Assembly (NCBI RefSeq): GCF_003054055.1
Contig: NZ_QBKI01000009.1
Span: 1-64,000, forward strand
Direction: 5' to 3'
Source of the DNA: Pontibacter mucosus
Lineage (GTDB): Bacteria > Bacteroidota > Bacteroidia > Cytophagales > Hymenobacteraceae
Length of the DNA: 64,000 nt
The notes beneath the pieces are model-generated. The model saw nothing but the letters and a program-made list of their open reading frames with translations. It ran no database searches and was not told where the DNA came from. Both the position numbers and the translations under genes were made by a program. Shown piece after piece: positions 28,185-39,224 of this stretch (position 1 is the first letter of the stretch; every line of letters starts with the position of its first letter).

Positions 28185-29138
28185 ATGAACGTAGGAGACC
28201 GCGTGCGTCTGATGTCTGGCCGTGAGGAAGGCATTATCACGCGCATTTTAGATAACAACCTGGTAGAAGTAGCCATTGATAACGACTTTACCATTCCCGT
28301 AGCCAGGCGCGAAGTGGTAGTGATTGCGGCCGAGGAGCAAAAGTATATGCGCCAGGACGAGACCACAATACAGCCAAGCAAACGTAAAGAGCCTGTTGCC
28401 CCGGTGCTGGCCGCGCAGGGCATTTACCTGGCACTGGTGCATCAGTCGGAGGAGTTGCTGGCCGTAACGGTGGTGAACAATTCAGACTATGACGTGCTGT
28501 TTACCAGCGGCGAGGAGCGCGAGAGCAAATACCGTGGCCTGCAAAACGACAAACTCGCCCCGAAGGGTACCCGCGTTATCACGCATTACCACCTGAAAGA
28601 GTTTGAAAAGTGGCCCAGCCTCATCATTCAGTTCATACAGCACCGCAACGGCAGCCCCACCCTCTTCGAGCCGGTGGTAAAGCGCGTGCAGTTCAAGGCC
28701 AGCTCCTTCTACAAAAGCAAGCGCACGGCACCGGTGCTTAACAAAGAAGCTTACCTGTTCCAGCTCGACCAGAAACCTGTGTCTGTAAATCCGGATAAGA
28801 TAAAGGAGCAACTGGCAGAGGCGGTGGAGAAGAGCGAGAACTATAAACTCACGGCTCCCGAGCACGAGGTAGACCTGCACATCGAAAAGCTGGTAGAGGA
28901 CTACAGCGGCATGAGCAACAGCGCCATCATCAAAATACAGCTGGAGCGCTTCCAGGATGCCTTGGACAGAGCCATGGCCACCAACATGCACGAGATTGTG
29001 TTCATCCACGGAGCAGGCAACGGCGTGCTGCGCAAAGAGCTGCAGAAAATCCTAAGCCGCACCCCTGGTATCAAGTACTTCGAGGACGCCCGCAAAGAAA
29101 AATTCGGCTACGGCGCCACTCTGGTGAGACTGAAGTAA
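28185..29138 (+). CDS. DUF2027 and Smr-domain protein
   Basis: 317 aa. The N-terminal ~60 residues ('NVGDRVRLMSGREEGIITRI') resemble a small KOW/Tudor-like barrel. A central DUF2027 beta domain follows (about 75-200). The C-terminal ~80 residues form an Smr domain with 'EVDLHIEKLVEDY', 'EIVFIHGAGNGVLRKEL' and 'FGYGATLVRLK'; the DLH and HGxG motifs belong to MutS2-type Smr nucleases. A role in RNA or DNA branch cleavage or ribosome rescue is known for other Smr proteins and is only a possibility here. Confidence 0.87.
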   Translation: MNVGDRVRLMSGREEGIITRILDNNLVEVAIDNDFTIPVARREVVVIAAEEQKYMRQDETTIQPSKRKEPVAPVLAAQGIYLALVHQSEELLAVTVVNNSDYDVLFTSGEERESKYRGLQNDKLAPKGTRVITHYHLKEFEKWPSLIIQFIQHRNGSPTLFEPVVKRVQFKASSFYKSKRTAPVLNKEAYLFQLDQKPVSVNPDKIKEQLAEAVEKSENYKLTAPEHEVDLHIEKLVEDYSGMSNSAIIKIQLERFQDALDRAMATNMHEIVFIHGAGNGVLRKELQKILSRTPGIKYFEDARKEKFGYGATLVRLK

Positions 29139-29223
29139 GTTAGAGAGTTTGGGAGTTGAGGAGTTAGAGAGTTATAAGGTTTATTTCGACTCCTAAACTC
29201 TTTAACTCCTAAACTCTCTAACT
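29138..29223 (+). repeat. GAGTTnnn octamer array with inverted copy
   Basis: Degenerate 8-bp units of the GAGTTnnn type run 29138-29175; the reverse-complement units run 29190-29223, so 29138-29157 pairs with 29204-29223 (one mismatch). It can form a long hairpin after the Smr gene and may act as its terminator. Related arrays lie at 36808 and 50555. Confidence 0.7.
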
Positions 29224-29252
29224 CATGCGAACCTCTGGTTCGCTAATTGTGT

Positions 29253-29260
29253 TATCTTTG
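29253..29260 (+). promoter_or_regulatory. -7 box of rnpB
   Basis: TATCTTTG, exact match to TAnnTTTG, ending 18 nt before the predicted first paired base of P1. The -33 region (around 29231) is not a clear TTTG. Confidence 0.65.
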
Positions 29261-29277
29261 CGCTGAACAAAGTATCA

Positions 29278-29724
29278 ACGGTGAGCCGTCTTATCGCTGC
29301 CCTTTTTGAGGGGAGAGGAAAGTCCGGGCAACACAGAGCATCCTACTTCCTAACAGGAAGGGTCTGTTTTGGAGACGAAACAGATACAGCCAGTGCCACA
29401 GAAAATTACCGCCGGGCTAATTAATAATGATTAATTAATAATGAATAATTAGTCATTCATCATTATTCACTAAAAATTAGTCCGGTAAGGGTGAAAAGGT
29501 GCGGTAAGAGCGCACCAGCGGCTGGGTGACCAGTCCGGCTGGGTAAACCTTAGGAGTTGAAAGACCAAATAGGCCGGCAGCGCCTCGCTTAGGCGGGGCT
29601 AAGGGCTGCTCGTCCGATGTCGGTGGGTAGGTCGATGGAGCCTGTGCGCGAGTGCAGGCCTAGATAAATGATAAGACGCACGCCTCCGGGCGTAGCGACA
29701 GAACCCGGCTTACAGGCTCATCGT
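29278..29724 (+). ncRNA. rnpB: RNase P RNA (type A)
   Basis: The catalytic RNA of RNase P, which trims tRNA 5' ends. The ends are set by a perfect 10-bp P1 helix (ACGGTGAGCC at 29278-29287 with GGCTCATCGT at 29715-29724, one G-U). Conserved sites: GAGGAAAGTCCGGGC near the 5' end, ACAGAAAATTACCGCC, GGTAAGGGTGAAAAGGTGCG, AGACCAAATAGG, and AGATAAATGATAAG with ACAGAACCCGGCTTACAGG near the 3' end. The P12 arm is extended by about 60 nt of AT-rich, repeat-like sequence (about 29417-29479) whose stem stays paired (CTAATT with AATTAG). Confidence 0.97.
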
Positions 29725-30094
29725 TGATGTTTTGTTTTCCTTTGTTTGGGAGTTTATACTTTCCTGCTTCTTACCTGGCGCAAGTGTTCTCGCCTTAATT
29801 TACACTGTATCTCTTCCTTATAATTCTTTCTTTAAGTTGAATTGTCTCCACAGGATCGGCGGCATTTTATGCACTTTATTTTCTCATTCTGAAAGAATCT
29901 TGTGGGAAGATAGGTAAAGCTGAGGCTATAGAGAAGTATAAGCTTTCTAGTTCCTTGATCTGAAACTCCTACCCCCTCAATACAACGCTTGCTTAATCTG
30001 AAGCCCTCGCTGAGTCCGCAGGTCCTGCGAACGTCTGGCATTGGCTATACTTTATACTTGTCGGAATCAGGATTTAGGGATGAGCAGTATTTCT
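29725..30094. other. AT-rich spacer, no gene seen
   Basis: The 370 bp hold no supported gene. Bases 29884-29917 (ATTCTGAAAGAATCTTG) match a dispersed repeat also seen at 55663 (ATCCTGAAAGGATCTTG). Several TATACTT/AAGTATA motifs are present. Confidence 0.5.
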
Positions 30095-30830
30095 GCAGGA
30101 CCGGGTCCAACCACCCCTACCCCTCAGAGCTACGCTCGCTACCTTCGAACTCCCGTTCTCGGTAGTCTAAGGAGGGGAGCCTGTAATTGCTGATGCTGAA
30201 GTATAGGTTTCATAGCTGCTCTCCGCATAGGGTATAAACCCACCCCTAACCCCTCCGAGGAGGGGAATTATACTTGCTCCTTTTCCTATCATCTCGAGTA
30301 CCACGAGAGAATTAGTGGTAATTCTAATTAGATTTCTCCCAAAGGTCGAGGTGTCATCAAAGGCAGGAGCTATCGAATTTGTTCCCAGTCCTTGGGTTGA
30401 GCGCCTTGTAGATTTCTGGTGACGAACGAAGTGAGGCAGCCCGAGGCACGAGGGCAGGAAATGTACACCGCGCGATGCCCTTCATCGAGGGCCCCTACCC
30501 CCAGGACGAGACCTCCCGGCCTTGAGGGAGCCAAAGCCAGAGGTGAAACGAGACGTATTTGCGAACTATAGGATGAACGGCCGCTAACAAGGATAGCTTG
30601 GTTCAGGTTGCGGGAAGCAGCGGCTAGGAAAGTATAAACCGGCAAGTATAGCTCAAGTATAAAGGTATAGCCAAAGTATAAAGTATGGCTATTCAAGCCA
30701 GTCAAGTTGCAAACCTGACACCATAAGTAGGCATGGATTGCAAACCCGCAACAGCAAGAATGCAAACTCGCGCCAGCTAAGAGAAGAAAAGGCACAAGCG
30801 GACGCTAGTACCAGACGATACGAACTCTGT
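30095..30830 (+). repeat. Intergenic mosaic repeat, copy B
   Basis: No gene supported. Begins CCGGGTCCAACC; here the CCCCTC..TAAGGAGGGG palindrome is split by a ~41-bp cassette (30127-30167) starting GAGCTACGCTCGCTACC. Then a CCCCTCCGAGGAGGGG palindrome, a TCATCTCGAG...GGTCGAGGTGTCAT inverted repeat, and the core (30368-30626) with CCCAGTCCTTGGG and GCCC...GGGC hairpins. It includes the CGAGGGCCCCTACCCCC segment missing from copy A. At the second hairpin position it carries ACGAACGAAGTGAG instead, a piece that resembles another module. Ends in palindromes. Confidence 0.8.
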
Positions 30831-30874
30831 ATCGCTTAAAAATCCCCTTTATCCTCTCATCCAGCCAACCCTGA

Positions 30875-32929
<2,055 letters not shown>

Positions 32930-32934
32930 TATAA

Positions 32935-32969
32935 AAAAAGCGGCACCGGGAGACCCAGTGCCGCTTTTT
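32935..32969 (+). terminator. Rho-independent terminator after ligA
   Basis: AAAAAGCGGCAC / GTGCCGCTTTTT inverted repeat around an 11-nt loop; its symmetry also lets it serve the convergent ABC permease gene. Confidence 0.85.
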
Positions 32970-32996
32970 CTCAAACAAACAACAAAACAAGATACA

Positions 32997-33776
32997 TCAG
33001 GAAATACGCTTACTGGAAACATCAAAGTAACCCAGTATAAATACCAGCAGGCCAGTGCCTAAACTCAGCAAAACCTCCTGCCCAAACACGTTCTGCAGCG
33101 AAGTCTCATTCGGGAAACCCTTGATGGCCATGAACGGGTAGGCAAACGGATAGTAGTGTATGTACTCCCACCGGAGAGCTATCATCAGCGTGATAATGCC
33201 TATAATCCCCACGCCCATACTTAGGGCAATACTGCTCCACCGGATGCTGAGCCAAAATTGCAGCGCTATGATGACAAACGTTGCCAGAAACAGCTTCAGC
33301 ACCGAGATATAAACCGGTAAAAGGCCTGTCATAGCATCAAAGCCTAAGTCCGGTCGCACCATCGACAGGAAAAGGCCGGCAGCCAGGTAGGCTACTACAA
33401 ACACCACATTGCTCAGCAGCACCAGCCCCAGCACCGTCGTTGCCTTTGCCGTATAAATGGTGCTCTTCGGTAATGGCAAGGCATACAAATGCTTCCAGCC
33501 GTTGGCCTTGTGCTCTATGCCATTGGTCAGACTGGTGAGCAGCGCGATATAAATGGGCATCAGCAGCAAGGCATACACCCCAAAATTCTGTGCCGCGAAC
33601 CGGTGCCAGGGATTCACACCGTCGGTTACAAAATGCTGCCCCTTCGACCAGAAAACAAGCACATTCATACTTAACAGGGCGCAGGGGGCCAGTATAGCAA
33701 GCCACAGGGCGAAGGTGTTTTTGAGCTTCAGCGTTTCAGCACTCAGGCTGCTGCGGTAGTAGGTGACGGAACTCAT
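32997..33776 (-). CDS. ABC-2 type transporter permease
   Basis: 259 aa with about six hydrophobic segments and a lantibiotic/bacitracin-type permease layout ('EHKANGWKHLYALPLPKSTIY' loop between helices). The start overlaps the stop of the ATPase gene by 4 bp, so the two form one unit. Expected to be the membrane half of an exporter, perhaps protecting against cell-wall-active peptides; that role is inference from family and from the divergent sensor-kinase pair. Confidence 0.8.
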   Translation of the reverse strand: MSSVTYYRSSLSAETLKLKNTFALWLAILAPCALLSMNVLVFWSKGQHFVTDGVNPWHRFAAQNFGVYALLLMPIYIALLTSLTNGIEHKANGWKHLYALPLPKSTIYTAKATTVLGLVLLSNVVFVVAYLAAGLFLSMVRPDLGFDAMTGLLPVYISVLKLFLATFVIIALQFWLSIRWSSIALSMGVGIIGIITLMIALRWEYIHYYPFAYPFMAIKGFPNETSLQNVFGQEVLLSLGTGLLVFILGYFDVSSKRIS

Positions 33777-34732
33777 GGCTTCAGGGCAGGTATAGATTCG
33801 GATATGGTAACTGAGGCCGAATCGCGGTTGGTAATGTTGAGGAAGAGCTCTTCCAGGTTTTGGGTGTGGGTGCTGAGGCGGTATACTTCCAGTCCGTTCA
33901 CGATCAGGAAGCGGTTGATTTTAGCTACCTGCTGCCTGTCCTGCACCTGCACGGCCAGCGCCTCATCCTGCTGGGGCAAGAGCTGGTACGCGTGGTCGGT
34001 CAGCAGTTTGTGGGCGATGGTGTTGTTGCTGGTTTCCAGGTGCAGCACGTTGCTCTGAAAAGTGCCCTGGTAGAGTTGTTGCAAACTGCTCTGGTACAAG
34101 GTTGTTCCCTTGTCGATGATGGCCACTTCGGTAGCGCATTTCTCAATCTCCGAAAGCAAATGGCTGGAAAGGAAGATGGTTTTTCCAAAGTCCCTGTTCA
34201 GGCGAACAATCAGCTCCCGTACCTCCCGGATGCCGCTGGGGTCCAGCCCGTTGGTGGGCTCGTCCATCACCAGCAGTTCAGGTTCAGACAACAGGGCCAG
34301 CGCGATGCCGAGTCGCTGGCTCATGCCCAGCGAGTACTCCTTTGTTTTGCGGTGCGCATCTTTGGTAAGGCCCACTATCTGCAGCACCTCCGCAATGCGG
34401 CTAAACGGTGCCTGCACCATGCGGCGGTGCATCTCCAGGTTGTCGTGGCCAGAGAGGTGGCGGTAAAGCGTGGGCATTTCGATAAGTGAGCCGGTGCGGC
34501 GCAGGATGTCGATGCGGTGCTCCGTCAGGTCCTGCCCGTGCACCCGTACCTGCCCTTTGGGAACAGGCAAAAGGCCGAGCAAAATGCGGATGGTGGTGGA
34601 TTTTCCGGCACCGTTTGGGCCCAAAAACCCGAAAATGGCTCCTTTCGGCACCCTTAACTCCAGATCGTGCAGTACCTGATGCTTCCCGAAACTGTAACTC
34701 AGGCCATGGGTTTCAATGATAAATGGATTCAT
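33773..34732 (-). CDS. ABC transporter ATP-binding protein
   Basis: 319 aa. Walker A 'GPNGAGKSTT' (38-47), signature 'YSLGMSQRLGIA', Walker B 'LLVMDEPTNGLDPSG', H-loop 'LSSHLLSEIEK'. The C-terminal ~80 residues beyond the ATPase core are typical of BcrA/lantibiotic-type exporters. Pairs with the overlapping permease. It is divergent from the LytS/LytTR operon across a 264-bp spacer that could hold promoters for both, though none matched well. Confidence 0.92.
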   Translation of the reverse strand: MNPFIIETHGLSYSFGKHQVLHDLELRVPKGAIFGFLGPNGAGKSTTIRILLGLLPVPKGQVRVHGQDLTEHRIDILRRTGSLIEMPTLYRHLSGHDNLEMHRRMVQAPFSRIAEVLQIVGLTKDAHRKTKEYSLGMSQRLGIALALLSEPELLVMDEPTNGLDPSGIREVRELIVRLNRDFGKTIFLSSHLLSEIEKCATEVAIIDKGTTLYQSSLQQLYQGTFQSNVLHLETSNNTIAHKLLTDHAYQLLPQQDEALAVQVQDRQQVAKINRFLIVNGLEVYRLSTHTQNLEELFLNITNRDSASVTISESIPALKP

Positions 34733-34996
34733 AGTTTTATTTTAGTAGCATGGCCGTAAAGGATGTGATTATTTCTGCATCAAAAAAATAGATTATACTA
34801 ACAGCTTAAAACCCTAGACCAATGAGAATGAGGGGTGTTTGTCTTTTAAAACAGAACTTTAATCCGGATGAGGGCCAGATTGGTATATTGACGTATGGCC
34901 GCATCGTGTATATAGCATACTTTCATTATCTTTAAAGTATAAAATGCCGGCAGTATAAAGTATAGCGTATGTACCGCTGCCCGTAGAACGGAACTA

Positions 34997-36076
34997 ATGA
35001 GCCTGAAGACCTTGCCAAAACCCAATGTAGTGTTGCCGGAAGTGGCCGTGAAAAAGAGCTACACGGTGGCCATACATGTGGCCGCCTGGGCGCTGTTTGG
35101 TGCCTGGGTGTTTTACTTTCTGTACGGCAACAGCGCCCTCTCTTTTGCCAAGGTGCTGGATGTGCTGGTGGGCCTGCTCATCAACATCTTCATTTTCTAC
35201 TTCAACTGGTACGTGCTCATCTCCCGCTACCTGGCGCGCAACCGCATCCTGCTCTACATTGCCGCGGTGCTCACCACCCTGGTAGCCATTGCCATCCTGC
35301 GTGCGCCCTTGGATTTTTATTTCTTCCGGGAGTTTAACCGCGAGATGACGCAGCTCTACAGCAGCGAGCGCATTTTGCAGTACATTATGGGCGGCCTGGT
35401 GCTGGTATTCATCTCCTCCGCCCTGAAGGTAACAGGCAACTACATCCGAAACGAGCGCCGCAACAAGGAGCTGGAAACGCAGAAACTGACAGCCGAGCTA
35501 GCCTTCCTTAAATCGCAGGTGAATCCGCATTTCCTGTTCAACACGCTCAACAACATATACTCGCTTGCCTACCAGCAGCACCCCGAAACGCCGGACGCTA
35601 TCATGAAGCTCTCGCTGCTGATGCGCTACATGCTCTATGAGAGCAACGACGCCCTGGTGAGCCTGGAGAAAGAGGTGGACCACATCCACAATTTCATAGC
35701 GTTGCAGAAGCTGCGCCTGCGGGAGCAGACAAGTATACGGTTTAACATTGAGGGTGACCTGCAGGGCAAGCAGATAGCGCCCATGCTGCTGATGACGCTG
35801 GTGGAGAACGCCTTTAAGCATGGCCTGGTGAGCAAAAATGAGATCGGGATAATTCTGAACCTGGTGGTGAGGGAGGATTCGCTGCTGTTCAGTACCATCA
35901 ACAACACCAGCCAGCACAAAAAGCGGGACTTCGGGGGCATCGGCCTCGAAAACCTCAAACGCCGCCTCAACCTGCTCTACGACAAGCAGCACGAACTGAC
36001 TTTTGAGGAAAAAGACGGCACCTTTTACGCCACACTGAAACTATACTTCAAGCCTATAAACCAGATAAAACTATGA
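34997..36076 (+). CDS. LytS-type sensor histidine kinase
   Basis: 359 aa. Four membrane helices in the first ~145 residues, then a short coiled linker and the His_kinase domain. The phospho-accepting residue is His178 in 'QVNPHFLFNTLNN'. The ATP site is 'MTLVENAFKHGLVSK' (N box) and 'GGIGLENLKRRL'. No large extracellular sensor domain, so it probably senses a membrane or intramembrane cue. The stop overlaps the start of the response regulator (ATGA), indicating a coupled two-component system. Confidence 0.92.
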   Translation: MSLKTLPKPNVVLPEVAVKKSYTVAIHVAAWALFGAWVFYFLYGNSALSFAKVLDVLVGLLINIFIFYFNWYVLISRYLARNRILLYIAAVLTTLVAIAILRAPLDFYFFREFNREMTQLYSSERILQYIMGGLVLVFISSALKVTGNYIRNERRNKELETQKLTAELAFLKSQVNPHFLFNTLNNIYSLAYQQHPETPDAIMKLSLLMRYMLYESNDALVSLEKEVDHIHNFIALQKLRLREQTSIRFNIEGDLQGKQIAPMLLMTLVENAFKHGLVSKNEIGIILNLVVREDSLLFSTINNTSQHKKRDFGGIGLENLKRRLNLLYDKQHELTFEEKDGTFYATLKLYFKPINQIKL

Positions 36077-36807
36077 CCATCCGCTGCCTTGCCGTAGACG
36101 ACGAACCATTGGCCCTCGACATCATCGAAAGCTACATCAGTAAACTGCCTTACCTGAAACTGGTAAAAACCTGCTCCAGCGCCACCGAGGCCATGCAGGT
36201 GCTTCGGGAAGAGCAGATTGACCTGATGTTTCTCGACATCGAGATGCCGGAGCTAACGGGTATCCAGTTCCTGAACATACTGAAAAACCAGCCGCTCATC
36301 ATCTTCACCACCGCCTACCCCGATTATGCGCTGGAGGGCTTTAACCAGGACGCCGTGGATTACCTGCTCAAGCCCATCCCCTTCGATCGTTTTCTGAAGG
36401 CCGTGACCAAGGCCCAGGAAAGGCTGCAGCGCGTACCCGCCAAAACCACCGAGGCAGCCCCTATCTCAGCGCCGGCCGCACAGGAGCATGACTTTATGTT
36501 TGTGAAGGCCGACTACAAAACCATCCGCGTGGATTTTAAGGACATCCTTTGGATAGAAGGGCTGAAGGATTACATCATCATCCAAACAAAAGATCAGAAA
36601 ATCATCACGCTGCTCTCCATGAGCAAGATGATGGAGAAACTGCCTGAATCGAAGTTCCTGCGCGTACACCGCTCCTTCATCGTATCACTGCAAAAGATCG
36701 ACAGCATCGAGAAGAGCCGCATCCGCATCGGCAACAAGGAAATCCCGATAGGCGAAGTATACAAAGATACTTTCCTGAAGTGGGTAGAGGAAAACAACAT
36801 ACAGTAG
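36073..36807 (+). CDS. LytTR-family response regulator
   Basis: 244 aa. Receiver domain with acidic pocket Asp9-Asp10, phosphorylation site Asp55 in 'LMFLDIEMPEL', and 'YLLKPI' carrying the conserved Lys. A LytTR DNA-binding domain follows from about residue 140 ('FMFVKADYKTIRVDFKDI', 'FLRVHRSFIVSLQKI'). Works with the overlapping LytS kinase. The neighbouring ABC exporter is a plausible target, by position only. Confidence 0.92.
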   Translation: MTIRCLAVDDEPLALDIIESYISKLPYLKLVKTCSSATEAMQVLREEQIDLMFLDIEMPELTGIQFLNILKNQPLIIFTTAYPDYALEGFNQDAVDYLLKPIPFDRFLKAVTKAQERLQRVPAKTTEAAPISAPAAQEHDFMFVKADYKTIRVDFKDILWIEGLKDYIIIQTKDQKIITLLSMSKMMEKLPESKFLRVHRSFIVSLQKIDSIEKSRIRIGNKEIPIGEVYKDTFLKWVEENNIQ

Positions 36808-36930
36808 GGAGTTTTGGAGTTGGGGAGTTATAGAGACGCAGTACGTTGCGTCTCTGGAGTTAGAAAGTTAAAAAGTTAGAGAGTTAGAAAGGTGGTGATT
36901 GTTGAGACGCAATCCGTTGCGTCTTTGTCA
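36808..36930 (+). repeat. Octamer array with GAGACGCA palindromes
   Basis: Degenerate GAGTTnnn units flank a perfect palindrome-like hairpin AGAGACGCA / TGCGTCTCT (36832-36855). A second copy (GAGACGCAATCCGTTGCGTC) is at 36904-36925, and a third family member is at 50619. May terminate the LytTR transcript. The rest of the gap to dapA (36931-37083) shows no gene. Confidence 0.75.
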
Positions 36931-37083
36931 GGTAATCAACAGCTAATTCTGATTTTTAATCCGTAAGTATGTTCTTTCTCTTTTGCCGCTTATACTTTAG
37001 TGGCCGTACAAATCTTTAGATACCTGACACGATATTTGCAGATGCGGCTACATAATCAGAACTTCGCGTTATAAAGGCATTCT

Positions 37084-37953
37084 ATGATTCAGGATAAATT
37101 AAGAGGAACAGGTGTGGCGCTGGTTACGCCTTTTACTAAAGAACAGGAAGTAGACTACGATGCCCTGCACAAGCTGCTGGATTTCGTGCTGAATGGCGGC
37201 GTAGATTACCTGGTGATCAACGGCACCACGGCGGAGTCGGTAACAACGACAGATGAGGAGCGAACTACCATCCTGCAGAAGATTAAAGCACACGTAAACG
37301 GGCGGGTGCCGCTGGTATACGGCATTGGTGGTAACAACACGCAGCAGGTTATCGCTACCATCAAGCAAACCGATTTAGAAGGCATCACAGCCATACTTTC
37401 CGTTAGTCCATACTATAACAAACCTTCGCAGCAGGGCATTTACCAGCATTTTGTGCAGGTGGCCGATGCCGCACCGGTGCCGGTTATACTTTACAACGTG
37501 CCGGGCCGCACCGGCAGCAATATGGCAGGTGAGACAACGGTAAAGCTGGCCTCGCATGATAACATTGTGGCTATAAAGGAGGCATCGGGCAACCTGGAGC
37601 AGTGCATGTATATTGCCAAACACAAGCCGGAGGATTTCCTGCTCATCAGCGGCGACGACCTGCTGACTGTGCCAATGACGAGCTTTGGCGCGGTGGGAGT
37701 TATTTCTGTACTGGCAAACGCCTTCCCGGGCAAGTTCAGCAACATGGTTCGCCAGGCTCTGGACGGCAACTACAAAGAGGCTTCCGAGCTGCTGCTTAAC
37801 TTTGTGGACATCAACCCGCTGATGTATGAGGAGAGCAACCCGGTTGGCGTTAAGGCCGTGCTGGAGCGTTTCGGAGTTTGCACCTCGCAGGTAAGACTGC
37901 CTCTTGTTGAGGCCTCTGCCGGACTAAAGGACAGGTTATTTAAATTGCTCTAA
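37084..37953 (+). CDS. dapA: 4-hydroxy-tetrahydrodipicolinate synthase
   Basis: 289 aa, standard length. Condenses pyruvate with aspartate semialdehyde in lysine and diaminopimelate synthesis. The Schiff-base residue is Lys165 in 'IVAIKEASGN'; Tyr137 in 'ILYNVPGRTG' and Thr48-Thr49 in 'INGTTAES' complete the catalytic set. Other aldolases of the family (NanA, KdgD) are less likely given this motif set. Monocistronic, with a large hairpin terminator. Confidence 0.95.
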   Translation: MIQDKLRGTGVALVTPFTKEQEVDYDALHKLLDFVLNGGVDYLVINGTTAESVTTTDEERTTILQKIKAHVNGRVPLVYGIGGNNTQQVIATIKQTDLEGITAILSVSPYYNKPSQQGIYQHFVQVADAAPVPVILYNVPGRTGSNMAGETTVKLASHDNIVAIKEASGNLEQCMYIAKHKPEDFLLISGDDLLTVPMTSFGAVGVISVLANAFPGKFSNMVRQALDGNYKEASELLLNFVDINPLMYEESNPVGVKAVLERFGVCTSQVRLPLVEASAGLKDRLFKLL

Positions 37954-37963
37954 CCCGCATTTA

Positions 37964-38019
37964 AAGTATAGAAAGTATAAAGGCAGCCAAAGTTGGCTGC
38001 CTTTATACTTTCTATACTT
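37964..38019 (+). terminator. Terminator built from inverted AAGTATA motifs
   Basis: A perfect 27-bp inverted repeat around a 2-nt centre. Each arm holds two copies of the AAGTATA heptamer (AAGTATAGAAAGTATAAAGG on the 5' arm) next to GGCAGCCAA. It follows dapA. Confidence 0.9.
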
Positions 38020-38202
38020 CTGAGTTCATTTCTTTTTTGGTTTGGTTGAATCGTGCTTTCCCTCCGTTCTAACCAAAGCCAGTTCCATACTTGGGGGCTG
38101 ACAAATTCTTATTCATTGAAAACCCCAAACACCCTCGCTCGCCACCAAGATCCTTACAGCATGACAAAAAGGTGGAATGCGTGAAAGTAGGGAAGCATAT
38201 TC

Positions 38203-39036
38203 CTATTCCGGGCAGTTATAAGTATAGCTTCTCTTCTCCACGCGGCCACCGGCATAGGTTATCTCGGCAGATTCCGGGAAGCCATTCTTGTTGGTCTTGT
38301 AGGTAGCATTGTAGGCTACATTTACTGCAACGGTATCGTTGGCTACGGCATTAAACTCAGTGATAGCGTTCAGGCTCGGGTAATTAATGCCTGGCCTGCG
38401 GTGCAGGTACACCGGCACGGCTGATAGTGGTGTGAAGATGCTGTCATTCTCTACAATCTTTGCCGTGTAGAGCGTGGCGCGGTTACTTCCTCTTACTGTC
38501 ACTGTAACCGTACTATCCCGCACGTAAGCCTGCGTTATGCCCCCGTTATCCTGCTCAGTGTTGTTCAGGTACAGGTAGTCCGTAGCAGAGGTCAGGCGGC
38601 CGAGGTTGTCGTAGGACGCCTTGAACGAGGCCAGGCGATGTATCACGTCCAGGCCGGGCACCCGCTGCAGCACCACGTACCGCGACAGCCGCCCCTGCGG
38701 ATTATAGCTGTAGTCGGTGTAGGAAACCTCCTCCCCTTCCGGTGTGAGCAGGCGTTCCATCGCCAGTTTTCCGCCAGACGTATACGTATAGGTCCGCACC
38801 TCTGTCAGTACCTCCCCGTTCAGGTGATCCGTTTGGACAACCTGGTTCAGCTCGTTGTAAGTATAGCGGATGGTAGAGGTCGTGTCGCCGGCTTCATTGG
38901 AGATGGTTTGCTCCTGCAGGTAACACAGGCGCTGCGGCCCCGCATTCGGTCTTGTGATGGGGGTTGGCTCGTCGTCGGTGGCGCAGGCTCCCAGCAGCAA
39001 CAGTCCCAGCAAGGGGGCAAGCAGTCTTTTCTTCAT
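38203..39036 (-). CDS. Lipoprotein with RHS-like sequence repeats
   Basis: 277 aa from ATG 39036, chosen because it starts a lipoprotein signal (KKRLLAPLLGLLLLGAC, lipid on Cys18). The body shows repeated Y-x-Y-N-x2-G/L-x-L units ('IRYTYNELNQVVQTD', 'DYSYNPQGRLSRYV', 'ASYDNLGRLTSATDYLY'), the pattern of YD/RHS-type or DUF4595 beta-strand repeats. Envelope-located; function unknown. A 20-residue N-terminal extension with a second ATG is possible but would spoil the signal peptide. Confidence 0.75.
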   Translation of the reverse strand: MKKRLLAPLLGLLLLGACATDDEPTPITRPNAGPQRLCYLQEQTISNEAGDTTSTIRYTYNELNQVVQTDHLNGEVLTEVRTYTYTSGGKLAMERLLTPEGEEVSYTDYSYNPQGRLSRYVVLQRVPGLDVIHRLASFKASYDNLGRLTSATDYLYLNNTEQDNGGITQAYVRDSTVTVTVRGSNRATLYTAKIVENDSIFTPLSAVPVYLHRRPGINYPSLNAITEFNAVANDTVAVNVAYNATYKTNKNGFPESAEITYAGGRVEKRSYTYNCPE

Positions 39037-39224
39037 ACGTGTCATCCTAATAATATACGAAGATACGGTTTCAGGCGCTTTTATACTATGCGACACTCCA
39101 ACGAATCTTTGTTCTGCTGAAAGTATAAACCGGTAAGTATGCTTTGAAGACTGAAGGCCTCAATTTCAGCAGTAACATCGCCTGCATATACTTTAAAGTA
39201 CATTCATGTTTATGGCGCAGGACT

